Part shown: piece by piece, positions 10,036 to 19,924 of the stretch
How the letters are laid out: each line of letters begins with the position of its first letter
How positions within the stretch are numbered: the stretch's first letter is position 1
DNA from: Phyllobacterium zundukense
GTDB taxonomy: Bacteria > Pseudomonadota > Alphaproteobacteria > Rhizobiales > Rhizobiaceae
Assembly (NCBI RefSeq): GCF_002764115.1
Contig: NZ_CP017940.1
Span: forward strand, 1,276,501-1,340,500
Length of the DNA: 64,000 nt
Reading direction: 5' to 3'
Notes under the pieces: generated by a model
What the model saw: only the letters and a program-made list of their open reading frames with translations
Databases searched by the model: none
What the model was told of the DNA's origin: nothing
Translations under genes and position numbers: made by a program

Positions 10036-10224
10036 TGCCGGTGATTCAGACACAAGGGATTCAAGTTTTTCTTCTATTCGAACGAAGGCAATCCGCGCGA
10101 GCCGGTGCATCTGGCATACAATGATGGTTTCAATGCTAAAATTCTGCGTGAATTGAATGAACTCGTGGAACAGCGGCATAAAGTAATAACAGGAGCGTGG
10201 CATGAATTCTTTGGTGAAAGCTGA
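10035..10224 (+). pseudogene. Decayed DUF4160 gene
   Basis: The ATG at 10035 opens a frame beginning MPVIQTQ that fails after 28 codons. Shifting frame after about 7 codons gives GFKFFFYSNEGNPREPVH, the typical DUF4160 N-terminus. It then jumps directly to LAYNDGFNAKILRELNELV, the typical C-terminal half, and ends WHEFFGES-stop at 10224. The fragment has one frameshift and has lost roughly 20 codons, including the HVHV region. It abuts nadE and runs into the DUF2442 remnant that follows, the usual order of this gene pair. Confidence 0.8.
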
Positions 10225-10458
10225 GGCCGTGCGCTTCGACGATGACAGCATGTGGCTGGAACTCTCCGATGGTCGTACGCTTGGTGTTCCGCTTGTGTGG
10301 TTTCCCCGTCTCCTGCATGCCACGGCCGAACAACGCAGCAATGTGCGCATAAGCTCTCGCGGTCTGCATTGGGAAACGCTGGACGAGGATATTTCGGTCG
10401 CCTGCTGGCTGGTTATGGCGACCAGACCAAACCGCGCCACCCCACAAAAGCAGCGTAG
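10202..10458 (+). pseudogene. Frameshifted DUF2442 gene
   Basis: Starts MNSLVKAEAVRFDDDSMWLE and reads as DUF2442 through RGLHWETLDEDISVA, about residue 66. The family continuation GLLAGYGDQTKPR is then found only in another frame and ends at 10458. A small indel near 10400 thus breaks the gene; in the original frame the ORF runs on meaninglessly to 10591. It overlaps the DUF4160 remnant by 23 nt, as expected for a coupled pair. Confidence 0.8.
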
Positions 10459-10826
10459 TCGAGCCAACTGTTGCAATCTGGCCGCACCAAAATTCGAAAA
10501 GCGAATGCTTAAAAAACAGGCGCTTGGCGTGCGAGAACGATTCACCTATAAGCGATCTTCCGGCAATGAAGACCGGGAGGTTCTCGAATGACAGCTTTTT
10601 CCATGTCCCCGCGGGGCGGCGCTCGTTCCTGACACGTGATGACGAGAGGTCTTGCGACTTCTCGATTGACTTCACGAAGTCAAGGTAACTCATCGCCAAC
10701 ATTGGCCTTTCCTGTATCCAGGCGAGTCGCCAAATCAATCATGCCGTACTGATTCTTCGTCCTTTTCACGGCATTCTTGTCTGAATTTTCTATTGAGGCC
10801 GGTGCGCTTGGCACTGGACATTCATC
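10459..10826. other. Non-coding stretch after the decayed gene pair
   Basis: No convincing gene on either strand. The open frame on the minus strand (10136-10738) resembles nothing I recognise and runs antisense through the DUF2442 remnant. The stretch contains the perfect inverted repeat TTGACTTC-AC-GAAGTCAA at 10666-10683, an 8-bp stem with a 2-nt centre that looks more like an operator-type dyad than a hairpin. The ABC transporter promoter should lie in its last part. Confidence 0.5.
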
Positions 10827-12641
10827 ATGTCTTTTTTTCGATTCAACCTGCGCGGTGGTGCATTCCGCAGCGTTCTTGGATTCACCTGGAAACATTGGCA
10901 AAAGCAGCCGGTGCGTCTGGCCGTCATTCTTGGTGCGGTGTTGCTTTCGACACTGGCCGACGTATTGACGCCGCTCTATTCGGGGCGGCTCGTCGATGCG
11001 GTTGTCAATGGCCACGCCACGGAGGCAGTGGTCTGGAATGCTGCTATCGCCGCGTTCTCGACGCTGCTTGCCCTGTCACTGGGTGCCATCATCCTGCGGC
11101 ACATCACCTTCATAGCTGTGGTCGACCTGACACTTAAAATGATGTCCGATATCGCTTCGGCTGCGTTCTACCGCATCCAGCGCTTCTCGACCGACTGGCA
11201 TGCCAACAGCTTCGCAGGCTCGACGGTGCGCAAGGTGACGCGTGGCATGTGGGCGCTCGACCTCTTGAACGATACGCTGCTGCTCGCGCTGTTCCCATCC
11301 ATCGTCATGCTTGTCGGCTCGACGGCATTGATGGCCTGGTACTGGCCGCTGATGGGCGTGATCATCGGCATTGGATCGCTGGTCTTTGTCTCGGTTACGG
11401 TGATGATGTCGCTCGGCTATGTCGCACCGATGGCAAGCCTTGCCAATCGCTGGGATACCAAGCTTGGCGGGTCGCTCGCCGACGCTGTCAGCTGCAACAT
11501 GGTGGTGAAGGGGTTCGGTGCGGAAAGCCGTGAAGATGCGCGCTTTGCCAAGGTTCTGACCAAATGGCGGGACCGAACGGCCCGCACCTGGGTCCGCGGC
11601 ACGCGCAACGGCACGACCCAAGGCTCGATGCTGCTGGTGCTTCGGGCTGCTGTCATCGGGTTTGCGCTGATCCTGTGGTCGAAGGGGCAGGCAAGTGCGG
11701 GTGATATCACCTTTGTGCTGACCTCCTTCTTCATCCTGCAGGGTTACCTGCGGGAAGTCGGGATGCACATCCGCAATTTGCAGCGTTCGGTCAATGACAT
11801 GGAGGAGCTGGTTGATATCCAGAGTCAGCCGCTTGGCATTGAGGACCGGCCCGGCGCCAAGCCGATCCGGATCACCAATGGCAAGATCGAGTTCGACAAT
11901 GTGACCTTCCTCTACGGTGCACACCGTCTGCCGCTTTATGACCGGTTCTCGGTGACGATCCGGGCAGGTGAGCGGGTGGGGCTGGTCGGTCATTCCGGTT
12001 CGGGCAAGACGACTTTCGTCAAGCTCATCCAGCGTCTGCATGACGTGAAGGCCGGTCAGATCCTGATTGACGGTCAGGATATTGCCGGCGTCCGCCAGGC
12101 TTCGCTGCGTCAGCAGATCGCCATCGTGCAGCAGGAGCCGATCCTGTTTCACCGGTCCCTGGCGGAAAACATCGCCTATGCGCGGCCCGGTGCCACGCAG
12201 GAGGAGATCGAGGAGGCTGCAAGGCAGGCAAGTGCGCATGACTTCATAACGGCTCTGCCGAAGGGGTACAGCACGCTGGTGGGTGAACGTGGTGTCAAGC
12301 TTTCCGGCGGTGAGCGGCAACGTGTGGCCATCGCGCGGGCGTTCCTTGCTGATGCTCCTGTTCTCATTTTGGACGAGGCAACCTCTAGCCTCGATTCAGA
12401 ATCGGAAGTGCTGATCCAGCAAGCGATGGAACGTCTGATGCTCGGACGGACGACGCTGGTGATTGCTCACCGTCTGTCGACCGTACGTGCGCTCGACCGG
12501 CTCCTGGTCTTCGACCATGGCCGGATCGCCGAGGAAGGCAACCATGAAGCCCTGATCAGGCTCAATGGCGGTATCTACCGCAGCCTGTTTGAGCGGCAGG
12601 CGCTTGAGCTGACCAAGGGGCTTGTCCTCAACGATGACTAA
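10827..12641 (+). CDS. ABC exporter, fused membrane and ATPase domains
   Basis: A 604-residue half-transporter that probably works as a homodimer in the inner membrane. Residues about 1-330 form a six-helix exporter domain. The ATPase follows, with Walker A GHSGSGKTT, signature LSGGERQ, Walker B VLILDEATSSLDS and the switch His in IAHRLS. This architecture is shared by MsbA-type lipid exporters and many drug or peptide exporters. The substrate cannot be assigned and no accessory gene sits beside it. Confidence 0.88.
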   Translation: MSFFRFNLRGGAFRSVLGFTWKHWQKQPVRLAVILGAVLLSTLADVLTPLYSGRLVDAVVNGHATEAVVWNAAIAAFSTLLALSLGAIILRHITFIAVVDLTLKMMSDIASAAFYRIQRFSTDWHANSFAGSTVRKVTRGMWALDLLNDTLLLALFPSIVMLVGSTALMAWYWPLMGVIIGIGSLVFVSVTVMMSLGYVAPMASLANRWDTKLGGSLADAVSCNMVVKGFGAESREDARFAKVLTKWRDRTARTWVRGTRNGTTQGSMLLVLRAAVIGFALILWSKGQASAGDITFVLTSFFILQGYLREVGMHIRNLQRSVNDMEELVDIQSQPLGIEDRPGAKPIRITNGKIEFDNVTFLYGAHRLPLYDRFSVTIRAGERVGLVGHSGSGKTTFVKLIQRLHDVKAGQILIDGQDIAGVRQASLRQQIAIVQQEPILFHRSLAENIAYARPGATQEEIEEAARQASAHDFITALPKGYSTLVGERGVKLSGGERQRVAIARAFLADAPVLILDEATSSLDSESEVLIQQAMERLMLGRTTLVIAHRLSTVRALDRLLVFDHGRIAEEGNHEALIRLNGGIYRSLFERQALELTKGLVLNDD

Positions 12642-12642
12642 G

Positions 12643-12674
12643 AATATGGGCCGCGTGCAAGCGCGGCCCATATT
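12643..12674 (+). terminator. 13-bp perfect hairpin after the ABC exporter
   Basis: AATATGGGCCGCG (12643-12655) pairs perfectly with CGCGGCCCATATT (12662-12674) around a 6-nt loop. It starts at the ABC stop codon and ends 33 nt before gltX. There is no U-tract, so it may stall or stabilise RNA rather than act as a classic intrinsic terminator. Confidence 0.6.
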
Positions 12675-12707
12675 GCCAATTGTAGCGGCATCCGATATGC
12701 CCCAAGC

Positions 12708-14081
12708 ATGACCATCACCGTCCGTTTTGCACCATCTCCGACCGGTTACATCCACATTGGCAACACGCGGATTGCCTTGTTCAATTGGCTGTTCGCTCTG
12801 AAAAACAACGGCCGATTCATCCTGCGCTTTGACGATACGGATACCGTACGCTCCAAAACCGAATATGCCGAGGCGACGATCGCCGACCTTGACTGGCTGG
12901 GTATCAAGCCGGCGCTGATCGAATACCAGTCGAAGCGTATTCCGAACTATGACGCTGCAGCCGAGAGGCTCAAGGCATCGGGCCTGCTTTATCCCTGTTA
13001 TGAGACCGCCGAGGAACTGGAGCGCAAGCGCAAGCTGCGTCTGGCCCGCCGCCTGCCGCCAATCTATGGCCGGGATGCCCTGAAGCTGACGAGTGCCGAC
13101 AGGGTAAAGCTTGAGGCCGAGGGTCGGCGTCCGCATTGGCGCTTCCTCCTGCCCAACTTCAAGGACGATCCCTTTTCGGTAGCGAGGACCGAAGTTCACT
13201 GGGACGATCTTGTGCGAAGCAGGGAAACGGTCGATCTCTCCTCGCTGTCCGATCCGGTCCTGGTGCGTGAAGACGGCACCTATCTCTATACGTTTACATC
13301 GGTCGTGGATGACATCGACATGGGGATCTCCCATATCATCCGCGGTAACGATCATATCACCAATAGTGGCGTTCAGATTGCGATCATCGAGGCTCTGGGG
13401 GCGAAGGTTCCCAATCTCGGCCACATCAACCTTCTGACCACGGCGTCGGGCGAGGGGATTTCCAAGCGTACCGGGGCGCTCTCGATCGGCAGCTTGCGTC
13501 GTGACGGTTATGAACCAATGGCTGTTGCCAGCCTGGCGGTACTGATCGGTACATCGGAAAACGTCACTGCCGTACCCAGCATGGATGCGCTTGCAGCGAT
13601 TTTTGATCCTGCGGCGACGTCAAAATCCGCATCGAAGTTCGACCCGGCCGACCTCGATGCGCTCAATCGCGCCCTCATCCACGCAATGCCCTATGCTCAA
13701 GCGAAGGATCGCCTTACAGCGCTTGGCATCGAGGGTGACCGGGCCGAGGAATTCTGGCTCGCGGTACGCGGCAATCTTTCACGCGTTTCGGATGCGTCGC
13801 TTTGGTGGAAGATCATCAAGGACGGCCCGGCAGCGGATGAGCAACTTGCCGAAGAGGATCGCGATTTCGTTCGCGCAGCCTTTGATTTGCTGCCGCCTGA
13901 GCCTTGGAACCGCGACACCTGGAAACAGTGGACGGATGCCGTGAAAGCCCAAAGCGGGCGCAAAGGCAAGCCGCTGTTCATGCCGTTGCGTGTCGCGCTT
14001 ACTGGGCTGACTTCTGGTCCGGAGCTTGCCGACTTGCTGCCCCTGCTTGGTCAGGAAGGAACGTTGGCCCGACGACCCTGA
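12708..14081 (+). CDS. gltX: Glutamyl-tRNA synthetase
   Basis: Class I aminoacyl-tRNA synthetase charging tRNA with glutamate; 457 residues. The HIGH-type motif is HIGN at 16-19 and the KMSKS-type motif is GISKR at 250-254. Length and sequence fit the shorter of the two GluRS forms common in Rhizobiales (often called gltX2). Many such genomes lack GlnRS and make Gln-tRNA by amidating Glu-tRNA(Gln), so two forms can divide tRNAs between them; that role here is inference. Its 3-prime end overlaps the convergent DUF2865 gene by 83 nt. Confidence 0.93.
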   Translation: MTITVRFAPSPTGYIHIGNTRIALFNWLFALKNNGRFILRFDDTDTVRSKTEYAEATIADLDWLGIKPALIEYQSKRIPNYDAAAERLKASGLLYPCYETAEELERKRKLRLARRLPPIYGRDALKLTSADRVKLEAEGRRPHWRFLLPNFKDDPFSVARTEVHWDDLVRSRETVDLSSLSDPVLVREDGTYLYTFTSVVDDIDMGISHIIRGNDHITNSGVQIAIIEALGAKVPNLGHINLLTTASGEGISKRTGALSIGSLRRDGYEPMAVASLAVLIGTSENVTAVPSMDALAAIFDPAATSKSASKFDPADLDALNRALIHAMPYAQAKDRLTALGIEGDRAEEFWLAVRGNLSRVSDASLWWKIIKDGPAADEQLAEEDRDFVRAAFDLLPPEPWNRDTWKQWTDAVKAQSGRKGKPLFMPLRVALTGLTSGPELADLLPLLGQEGTLARRP

Positions 14082-15003
14082 CCTTGCGGTTGGGATCGAT
14101 TGGCTTGTCTTCGGTCAACGGTTTTGGTTTGTCGGCCTTAGTGGTCGCTGGCTCGCCCAACTGGATAATTGACGATGGTTTTGCAGCTGGCGCTGCCGTG
14201 GGTGCAGGCTCCCCTGGCTTGCTTTCAACCGGGCTTGCCGGTTCTGCCTTCGCCTCGACCGGCTTGGTTTGCGCAGGTTCGGGAGTCGGCGCAGGCTTAA
14301 GTGGTTCCACGGGCACTTGCTGCGGATTTCCCAATGTCTTGAAATTTCCAGCCGGTTTCTGGCAGGCGCATTGCGGCGTCGCTGTGGCGCCGACGCGCTT
14401 GAACATGAACGCGTTCGGCATGTTCTTGTAAACATCACCCTTAAGCGAAATCATCGTTTCAGGATTTTGCTTTTCGGTCGGCTGATAAAACAGTTTGGCG
14501 CCTGGGCACTGAGCCTGACATTGAGCCTGATCGCGCGAGAAATTCTCGGCGCCAGTGTCGTAGGAAATCGGGAAATAATAGCCGTCGCATGTGCGGACAC
14601 ACAGGGTCTGGTAGCGGCCGCCATAGACCGGCGCCGTGCTCATTTCCGGCTCGATCGCTTCGGGCTCTTTTCCGAGGATATCGTATGAGGGTGGCTGCGC
14701 TGCTTCGCGCTGTGGCTCTTCGCGCAGTGGCCTGTCCCGTTGGGGCTCCTCGTAAAGCGGAGTGTCACGCTGAGGTTCCTCACCTATTGGCCCATCGACG
14801 ACAGGGCAATCATTTGCATCAAGCGCCGCCTCAACCCGGTCGCGCCGGAGTGTGAGCTCATAATCGTCCGGATCGGCACCGCTGTTGAGCTGATCAAGTC
14901 GCTGCTGCATCCGCGCGCAAATATCTGAAGTTGCAAAGGACAGCTGTGTTGTCGCCAGAATGGCTCCAATGGCGAAGACAACGAGATGGAATGTCCGGTA
15001 CAT
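13999..15003 (-). CDS. DUF2865-containing secreted protein
   Basis: A 334-residue exported protein of unknown function. A signal peptide occupies about residues 1-25 ([13 protein letters not shown], cleavage near SFA). An acidic stretch follows with three near-repeats of EEPQRDxPL at about 76-100. Next comes the cysteine-rich DUF2865 core, with [16 protein letters not shown] and further cysteines (CQAQCPG, CACQ). The tail is Pro/Ala/Lys-rich. The start at 15003 is preferred because it begins the signal peptide. The 3-prime end lies inside the end of gltX on the other strand. Confidence 0.8.
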   Translation of the reverse strand: MYRTFHLVVFAIGAILATTQLSFATSDICARMQQRLDQLNSGADPDDYELTLRRDRVEAALDANDCPVVDGPIGEEPQRDTPLYEEPQRDRPLREEPQREAAQPPSYDILGKEPEAIEPEMSTAPVYGGRYQTLCVRTCDGYYFPISYDTGAENFSRDQAQCQAQCPGAKLFYQPTEKQNPETMISLKGDVYKNMPNAFMFKRVGATATPQCACQKPAGNFKTLGNPQQVPVEPLKPAPTPEPAQTKPVEAKAEPASPVESKPGEPAPTAAPAAKPSSIIQLGEPATTKADKPKPLTEDKPIDPNRKVRVVGPTFLPDQAGAASRQAPDQKSAQ

Positions 15004-15093
15004 ACAGCGGCCTGGGGTTGTTATGCGCATTCGAGATGAGCGAATGCGCATGAACCATCCATGACCATGCGGCAGCAATAAGACATTGAGGTC

Positions 15094-17391
15094 CTATTCA
15101 ACGCGCTGTGATGCCTCCACAACCGCCAGCGCCGTCATGTTGACGATACCGCGCGAGGTTACGGACGGCGTCAGGATATGCGCAGGCTTGGCTGCGCCGA
15201 GCAGGATCGGGCCGACATGCAGTGCGTCGGTTACCGTCTTGACGACGTTGAGCGTGATGTTTGCCGCGTCGAGATTGGGGAAAACCAGCAGGTTGGCCTC
15301 GTCACTCAGACGTGAATGGGGCAGCACGCGCTCGCGCAGGACCTGCGAAAGGGCCGAGTCGCCATGCATTTCGCCGTCCTGTTCCAGTTCCGGTGCCTTT
15401 GCCCGCAGGATTTCCGATGCGGTTCGCATTTTTGCGGCGCTTTCGGAATCGCGTGAGCCGAAATTGGAATGAGACAGCAAAGCAGCCTTTGGCTCGATGC
15501 CGAAACGGCGGATTTCATTGGCGGCAAGGACGGTCTTTTCGGCGATTTCTTCGGCGGTTGGATCAATGCTGACATAGGTGTCGGTCAAGAAGAGCACGCC
15601 TCGCTGTGAGATAAGCAGACTCAAGGCAGAGAAATTGCGTATGCCTTCCGACTTGCCGATGATCTGGTCGACATTGCGCAGGTGCCGTTCGAAACGGCCC
15701 TCTAGACCGCAAATCATCGCATCGGCTTCACCGCGAACGATGGCAAGAGCTGCGATGGCCGTACTGCTGCCGCGAACGACGGTTCGCGCCACTTCCGGCG
15801 TCGTGCCGCGCCGTCCGGTCAAGCTGACCAGGAGATCGACATAGTCGCGGTAGCGCGGATCATCTTCCGGATTGATGACATCGAAATCCGTGCCGATCTT
15901 GATCTTCAGCCCATAGCGCTGCAGGCGCGATTCGATGACCTGGGGACGCCCGATCAGGGTAGGGACGGCGATGCCTTCTTCCAGCACCACTTGCGCAGCG
16001 CGCAGTACGCGCTCGTCTTCGCCGTCCGAATAGATGACACGCTTCTTCTCGGCAGTTTTCGCCGCCGTGAAAATTGGCTTCATGATCAGGCCGGAGCGGA
16101 AAACAAAACGGTTCAAGCGGTCCAGATAGACGTCGAAATCTTCGATCGGACGCTCCGCGACACCTGTTTCCATGGCCGCCTTGGCGACTGCCGGGGCAAT
16201 GCGCAGGATGAGACGCGGATCGAAAGGTGACGGAATGAGGTAATTGGGTCCGAAGGTTGGCGTCTCGCCGGAATAGGCGCGGGCGGCGACGTCGGATGGC
16301 TCTTCACGGGCGAGCGCGGCAATGGCCTTCACCGCGGCCATCTTCATTTCTTCGTTGATCGCCCGCGCACCGCAATCGAGTGCGCCACGGAAGATATAGG
16401 GGAAGCAAAGAACATTGTTGACCTGGTTGGGGAAATCCGACCGGCCGGTGCAGATCATAGCGTCGGCACGCGCAGCGCGTGCCTCTTCCGGCATGATTTC
16501 CGGATTGGGATTGGCGAGCGCCATGATCAGCGGGTTGGGCGCCATCTGTTTCAAGAGTTCGGGCTTCAATACACCGGCAGCGGAAAGGCCGAGGAACACG
16601 TCGGCGCCGCCAATGACATCGGCAAGAACGCGCGCGTCGGTCTTTTGCACATAGACTGACTTCCAGCGGTCCATCAGCGTGTTGCGGCCTTCATAGACAA
16701 CGCCGTCCAGGTCGCAGACCCAGATGTTTTTCCGGTCCGCACCGAGCTTCACCAGAAGGTTGAGGCAGGCGAGGGCGGCCGCACCTGCGCCGGACGCAAC
16801 GATCTTGACCTTGGACAAGTCTTTTCCGGCGAGCTCCATGCCGTTGAGAATGGCCGCCGCCACGATGATCGCCGTGCCGTGCTGATCATCATGGAACACC
16901 GGGATATTCATCTTGGCGCGGAGCTGTTCCTCGACCTCGAAACATTCCGGCGCCTTGATGTCTTCAAGATTGATGCCGCCGAAGGTCGGTTCGAGTGCTG
17001 CTACCACATCGACGATCTTGTTGATTTCCTGGGCGTCGATCTCGATGTCGAACACGTCGATATTGGCGAATTTCTTGAACAGGACGGCTTTGCCCTCCAT
17101 GACCGGCTTGGATGCGAGCGGTCCGATATTGCCAAGGCCGAGAACGGCAGTGCCGTTGGAGATGACGGCCACAAGATTGGCGCGGCTCGTATAATCCGCT
17201 GCCGTCGCGGGATCCTTGTGAATGGCGAGACATGGCGCAGCAACACCGGGCGAATAGGCGAGCGCCAGGTCGCGCTGATTGCCCAGTGTCTTCGTAGCCT
17301 GGATTTCCAGCTTACCCGGTTGAGGAAAGCGATGATAAAACAGGGCGCTTTCTTCAAGATCAGAGCTGCTGGGTACGTTGTCCTTGGCCAT
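15094..17391 (-). CDS. maeB: NADP-dependent malic enzyme with phosphotransacetylase-like domain
   Basis: Oxidatively decarboxylates malate to pyruvate, making NADPH. The 765 residues are a two-domain form: malic enzyme in about 1-430 and a C-terminal domain resembling phosphate acetyltransferase (about 440-765) that is regulatory rather than catalytic in studied homologues. Malic motifs include the SPGVAAPC segment, the metal-binding FHDDQHGTA and the NADP-binding ASGAGAAA. The start at 17391 has GGAGG about 9 nt upstream; an extension to 17457 lacks support. Transcribed away from the LpxH-like gene. Confidence 0.94.
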   Translation of the reverse strand: MAKDNVPSSSDLEESALFYHRFPQPGKLEIQATKTLGNQRDLALAYSPGVAAPCLAIHKDPATAADYTSRANLVAVISNGTAVLGLGNIGPLASKPVMEGKAVLFKKFANIDVFDIEIDAQEINKIVDVVAALEPTFGGINLEDIKAPECFEVEEQLRAKMNIPVFHDDQHGTAIIVAAAILNGMELAGKDLSKVKIVASGAGAAALACLNLLVKLGADRKNIWVCDLDGVVYEGRNTLMDRWKSVYVQKTDARVLADVIGGADVFLGLSAAGVLKPELLKQMAPNPLIMALANPNPEIMPEEARAARADAMICTGRSDFPNQVNNVLCFPYIFRGALDCGARAINEEMKMAAVKAIAALAREEPSDVAARAYSGETPTFGPNYLIPSPFDPRLILRIAPAVAKAAMETGVAERPIEDFDVYLDRLNRFVFRSGLIMKPIFTAAKTAEKKRVIYSDGEDERVLRAAQVVLEEGIAVPTLIGRPQVIESRLQRYGLKIKIGTDFDVINPEDDPRYRDYVDLLVSLTGRRGTTPEVARTVVRGSSTAIAALAIVRGEADAMICGLEGRFERHLRNVDQIIGKSEGIRNFSALSLLISQRGVLFLTDTYVSIDPTAEEIAEKTVLAANEIRRFGIEPKAALLSHSNFGSRDSESAAKMRTASEILRAKAPELEQDGEMHGDSALSQVLRERVLPHSRLSDEANLLVFPNLDAANITLNVVKTVTDALHVGPILLGAAKPAHILTPSVTSRGIVNMTALAVVEASQRVE

Positions 17392-17616
17392 GGATAATGT
17401 CCTCCGGGGAATTGGCTCGTCGTCATAAACTCGCGTATCAATTTGTTTAGCACGCATAAATAACAGCGTGAGGCATAAATGAAGTCTATTTTGTTACAAG
17501 TGTTTATCTTCAGAAAACACGCACTTTTCCGCGCCGTCATAAGACTGTGACATGAATCGGGTTTGTGTCAGCGCAACTGGACGCATTTGCGTCAGCGCTG
17601 AACGGAGATCAGCATC

Positions 17617-18438
17617 ATGGTCGAGAACGAGGCCCGTAAGTTTCGCACACTCTTTCTATCCGATGTTCATCTCGGATCGAAAGGCGCAAAGGCGAGTTTT
17701 CTCCTGGATTTTCTGAAATACCATGATGCCGATACGATTTATCTGGTTGGCGATATTGTCGATGGCTGGCGCCTGCGGCGCAACTGGCATTGGCCGCAGG
17801 AACACAATGATATCGTCCAGAAGCTTTTGCGCAAGAGCCGCAAGGGCGCCCGCATCCTCTATATCGCCGGGAACCATGACGAGTTCCTGCGTGATTTTCA
17901 GGGAACGCATTTCGGCGGCATCGAAGTCATGGACCGGACGATGCACGAGACAGCAGATGGCAGGAAATTCCTCGTCATCCATGGCGACCAGTTCGATGTC
18001 GTCGTGCGCAACGCCCGGCACATCGCCTATCTTGGCGACTGGGCCTACGACGCGGCGCTCGCCATCAACACGGTCATGAACAAGGTGCGGCGCATGCTCG
18101 GCTTGCGCTACTGGTCTTTTTCGGCCTGGGCAAAATTTCGTGTCAAGAAAGCCGTGAACTTTATCGGTTCGTTCCAGACAGTGGTTTCCGATGAAGCACG
18201 GCGTATTGGCGCTGACGGCGTGATTTGCGGTCACATCCACCATGCTACGATCGAGCAGATCGATGGTATTGAGTACATCAATACTGGCGACTGGGTGGAG
18301 AGCTGCACCGCCATTGTCGAACATCATGATGGTCGGATGGAGCTTCTGTCGTGGACGCATCTTATCGGCGAGCAGGCCGGTTTCGCACCGGTCGTTCGTT
18401 TGGACGACAAGCGTCCAAAGGCGGCGAATGCGGCCTGA
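17617..18438 (+). CDS. LpxH-like metallophosphoesterase
   Basis: A 273-residue calcineurin-type phosphoesterase of the UDP-2,3-diacylglucosamine hydrolase-like group. All metal-binding motifs are present: SDVHLG (15-20), GDIVDGW, GNHDE, and CGHIHHA. Genuine LpxH cleaves UDP-diacylglucosamine in lipid A synthesis, but this longer rhizobial type always needs caution because many genomes carry LpxI for that step. A GGAG site precedes the start. The glycosyltransferase gene overlaps its end by 11 nt, so the two probably act on related lipid or nucleotide-sugar chemistry. Confidence 0.82.
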   Translation: MVENEARKFRTLFLSDVHLGSKGAKASFLLDFLKYHDADTIYLVGDIVDGWRLRRNWHWPQEHNDIVQKLLRKSRKGARILYIAGNHDEFLRDFQGTHFGGIEVMDRTMHETADGRKFLVIHGDQFDVVVRNARHIAYLGDWAYDAALAINTVMNKVRRMLGLRYWSFSAWAKFRVKKAVNFIGSFQTVVSDEARRIGADGVICGHIHHATIEQIDGIEYINTGDWVESCTAIVEHHDGRMELLSWTHLIGEQAGFAPVVRLDDKRPKAANAA

Positions 18439-19510
18439 GCGAAGCGCCCAGCCAAAACGGCTTGTCATTGTTTCGGACGCCTGGCACCCCCAGGTGAATG
18501 GTGTGGTGCGGACGCTGACCAAGCTGCGCGAGCAGATGGAGGTGCGCGGCTTTGAAGTGACGATCATCTCGCCCGCAGATTATCGTTCAGCTCCCTGCCC
18601 GACCTATCCGGAAATCCGCCTCGCATTGACCTACCCGCTCGCAGTCAAGGCGCGGATAGAGGCGCTCCAGCCGGCTTTCGTCCATATCGCCACGGAAGGC
18701 CCGCTCGGTATCATGGCGCGGCGGGCTTGCTTGAAGAACAAATGGCGCTTTACCACCAGCTTTCATACGCGCTTTCCAGAATACCTGCGCGAACGGCTGC
18801 CGGTCCCGCTTTCCTGGTCCTATCGTTTCCTGCGGCGCTTTCACAATGCCGCTGAAACCTGCCTCGTTCCCACGCAATCGATCCATGACGAACTGCTGGC
18901 GCGAGGCTTCGACACGCTCAAGGTGTGGACTCGCGGCGTGGACCGCGAACTCTTTCGGCCCCAGCCGGACGTGGATCTCAAACTGCCGCGACCGATTTTT
19001 CTCTGTGTCGGCCGGGTTGCTCCGGAAAAAAACCTCGAAGCGTTCCTGTCTCTCGATCTGCCCGGAACCAGGCTTATCGTCGGCGATGGTCCTGATCTGG
19101 AAGAGTTGAAGCGGAAATATCCAAAAGCAGTATTTGCGGGCAAGAAAGAGGGTGAAGAGCTTGCCCGTCTCTATGCTGGGTCCGATGTCTTCGTTTTCCC
19201 CAGCCGCACCGACACATTCGGTCTGGTGCTTCTGGAGGCGATTGCCTGCGGTCTTCCGGTCGCTGGCTATCCCGTACCCGGTCCAAAGGACGTTATTGGC
19301 GCCTCCGGGGCAGGTGTTCTGTCAGACAACTTGCAGGAAGCCGCCTTGGGTGCGCTGGAAATGGGGCGGGTCGACCCGGACGTCAGGCTCCAGGGGTTCA
19401 GCTGGGAAGCCTGCGCCGATATTTTCGAAAGCGTGCTGACGACAATTGGCGGTACGAGGGAGCTCGCGGCAAGCAAGTTGAAATCCAGTCGCGCTGTTTC
19501 GGCGCGGTAA
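18428..19510 (+). CDS. GT4-family glycosyltransferase
   Basis: A 360-residue GT-B glycosyltransferase. The N-terminal acceptor domain starts VIVSDAWHPQVNGVVRT. The C-terminal nucleotide-sugar domain has FLCVGRVAPEKN and the EX7E signature within FGLVLLEAIACGLPVAG. The start at 18428 overlaps the phosphoesterase stop by 11 nt, and the frame upstream of this is only a shadow of that gene. Closest in style to diacylglycerol or phosphatidylinositol glycosyltransferases (SqdX/PimB-like), so membrane glycolipid synthesis is likely but unproven. Confidence 0.85.
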   Translation: MRPERSAQPKRLVIVSDAWHPQVNGVVRTLTKLREQMEVRGFEVTIISPADYRSAPCPTYPEIRLALTYPLAVKARIEALQPAFVHIATEGPLGIMARRACLKNKWRFTTSFHTRFPEYLRERLPVPLSWSYRFLRRFHNAAETCLVPTQSIHDELLARGFDTLKVWTRGVDRELFRPQPDVDLKLPRPIFLCVGRVAPEKNLEAFLSLDLPGTRLIVGDGPDLEELKRKYPKAVFAGKKEGEELARLYAGSDVFVFPSRTDTFGLVLLEAIACGLPVAGYPVPGPKDVIGASGAGVLSDNLQEAALGALEMGRVDPDVRLQGFSWEACADIFESVLTTIGGTRELAASKLKSSRAVSAR

Positions 19511-19516
19511 AGGAAT

Positions 19517-19924
19517 TCATCTTCCGGCAGCTTTTCGCGGCCGTCCGCCTTTCGCGCCATTTGCTCTGGAAGCTATTGCCTTTGCCGGTGATGTGGCCTG
19601 TCCGGCCCGTCGTGCTAGGTACGCTTGTGTCCCAAAAATACCTGAGACCAAGCCTGCAACTGTAAAATCAGTATCAAGCTCTTCCCAATGTAGACCAAAC
19701 CCGTCGCCGATGATTTCGACTGCCGCAAGTTGATCAGCCGTTGCAGTTTCGAGATTCTGCGCGAGGTGTGGCGGAAACGAGAACGTCGATTCATTCACCA
19801 GATCGATGACGATACGGTCGCTTTCGCGATCATAATAGGCATTACGGGCTCGTGGTTCGGTTTCTCGCTCTCTTCTGCCACGCTCCCCTGCGGCATCGAT
19901 TTCGGCATCGGTCAATTCAGCCAT
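19517..19924 (-). CDS. DUF2442 protein (partner of DUF4160)
   Basis: A 135-residue protein. The DUF2442 core is about residues 27-100 (YYDRESDRIVIDLVNESTF, then FGLHWEELDTDFTVAGLVSG). An N-terminal charged helix starts MAELTDAEIDAAGERG, and the basic tail contains GAKGGRPRK, resembling an AT-hook. The start at 19924 has GGAGAG 6 nt upstream. It overlaps the upstream DUF4160 gene by 8 nt, showing translational coupling. The pair has features of a toxin-antitoxin module with this as the DNA-binding partner; that is inference. Confidence 0.8.
   Translation of the reverse strand: MAELTDAEIDAAGERGRRERETEPRARNAYYDRESDRIVIDLVNESTFSFPPHLAQNLETATADQLAAVEIIGDGFGLHWEELDTDFTVAGLVSGIFGTQAYLARRAGQATSPAKAIASRANGAKGGRPRKAAGR

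Noticed and set aside
8269..10545. 758-codon open frame on the minus strand opposite nadE
   Set aside because: Entirely antisense to nadE and the decayed pair; composition is that of a shadow frame.
10136..10738. Minus-strand frame of 200 codons after nadE
   Set aside because: Runs through the decayed DUF2442 gene and non-coding sequence; no family resemblance.
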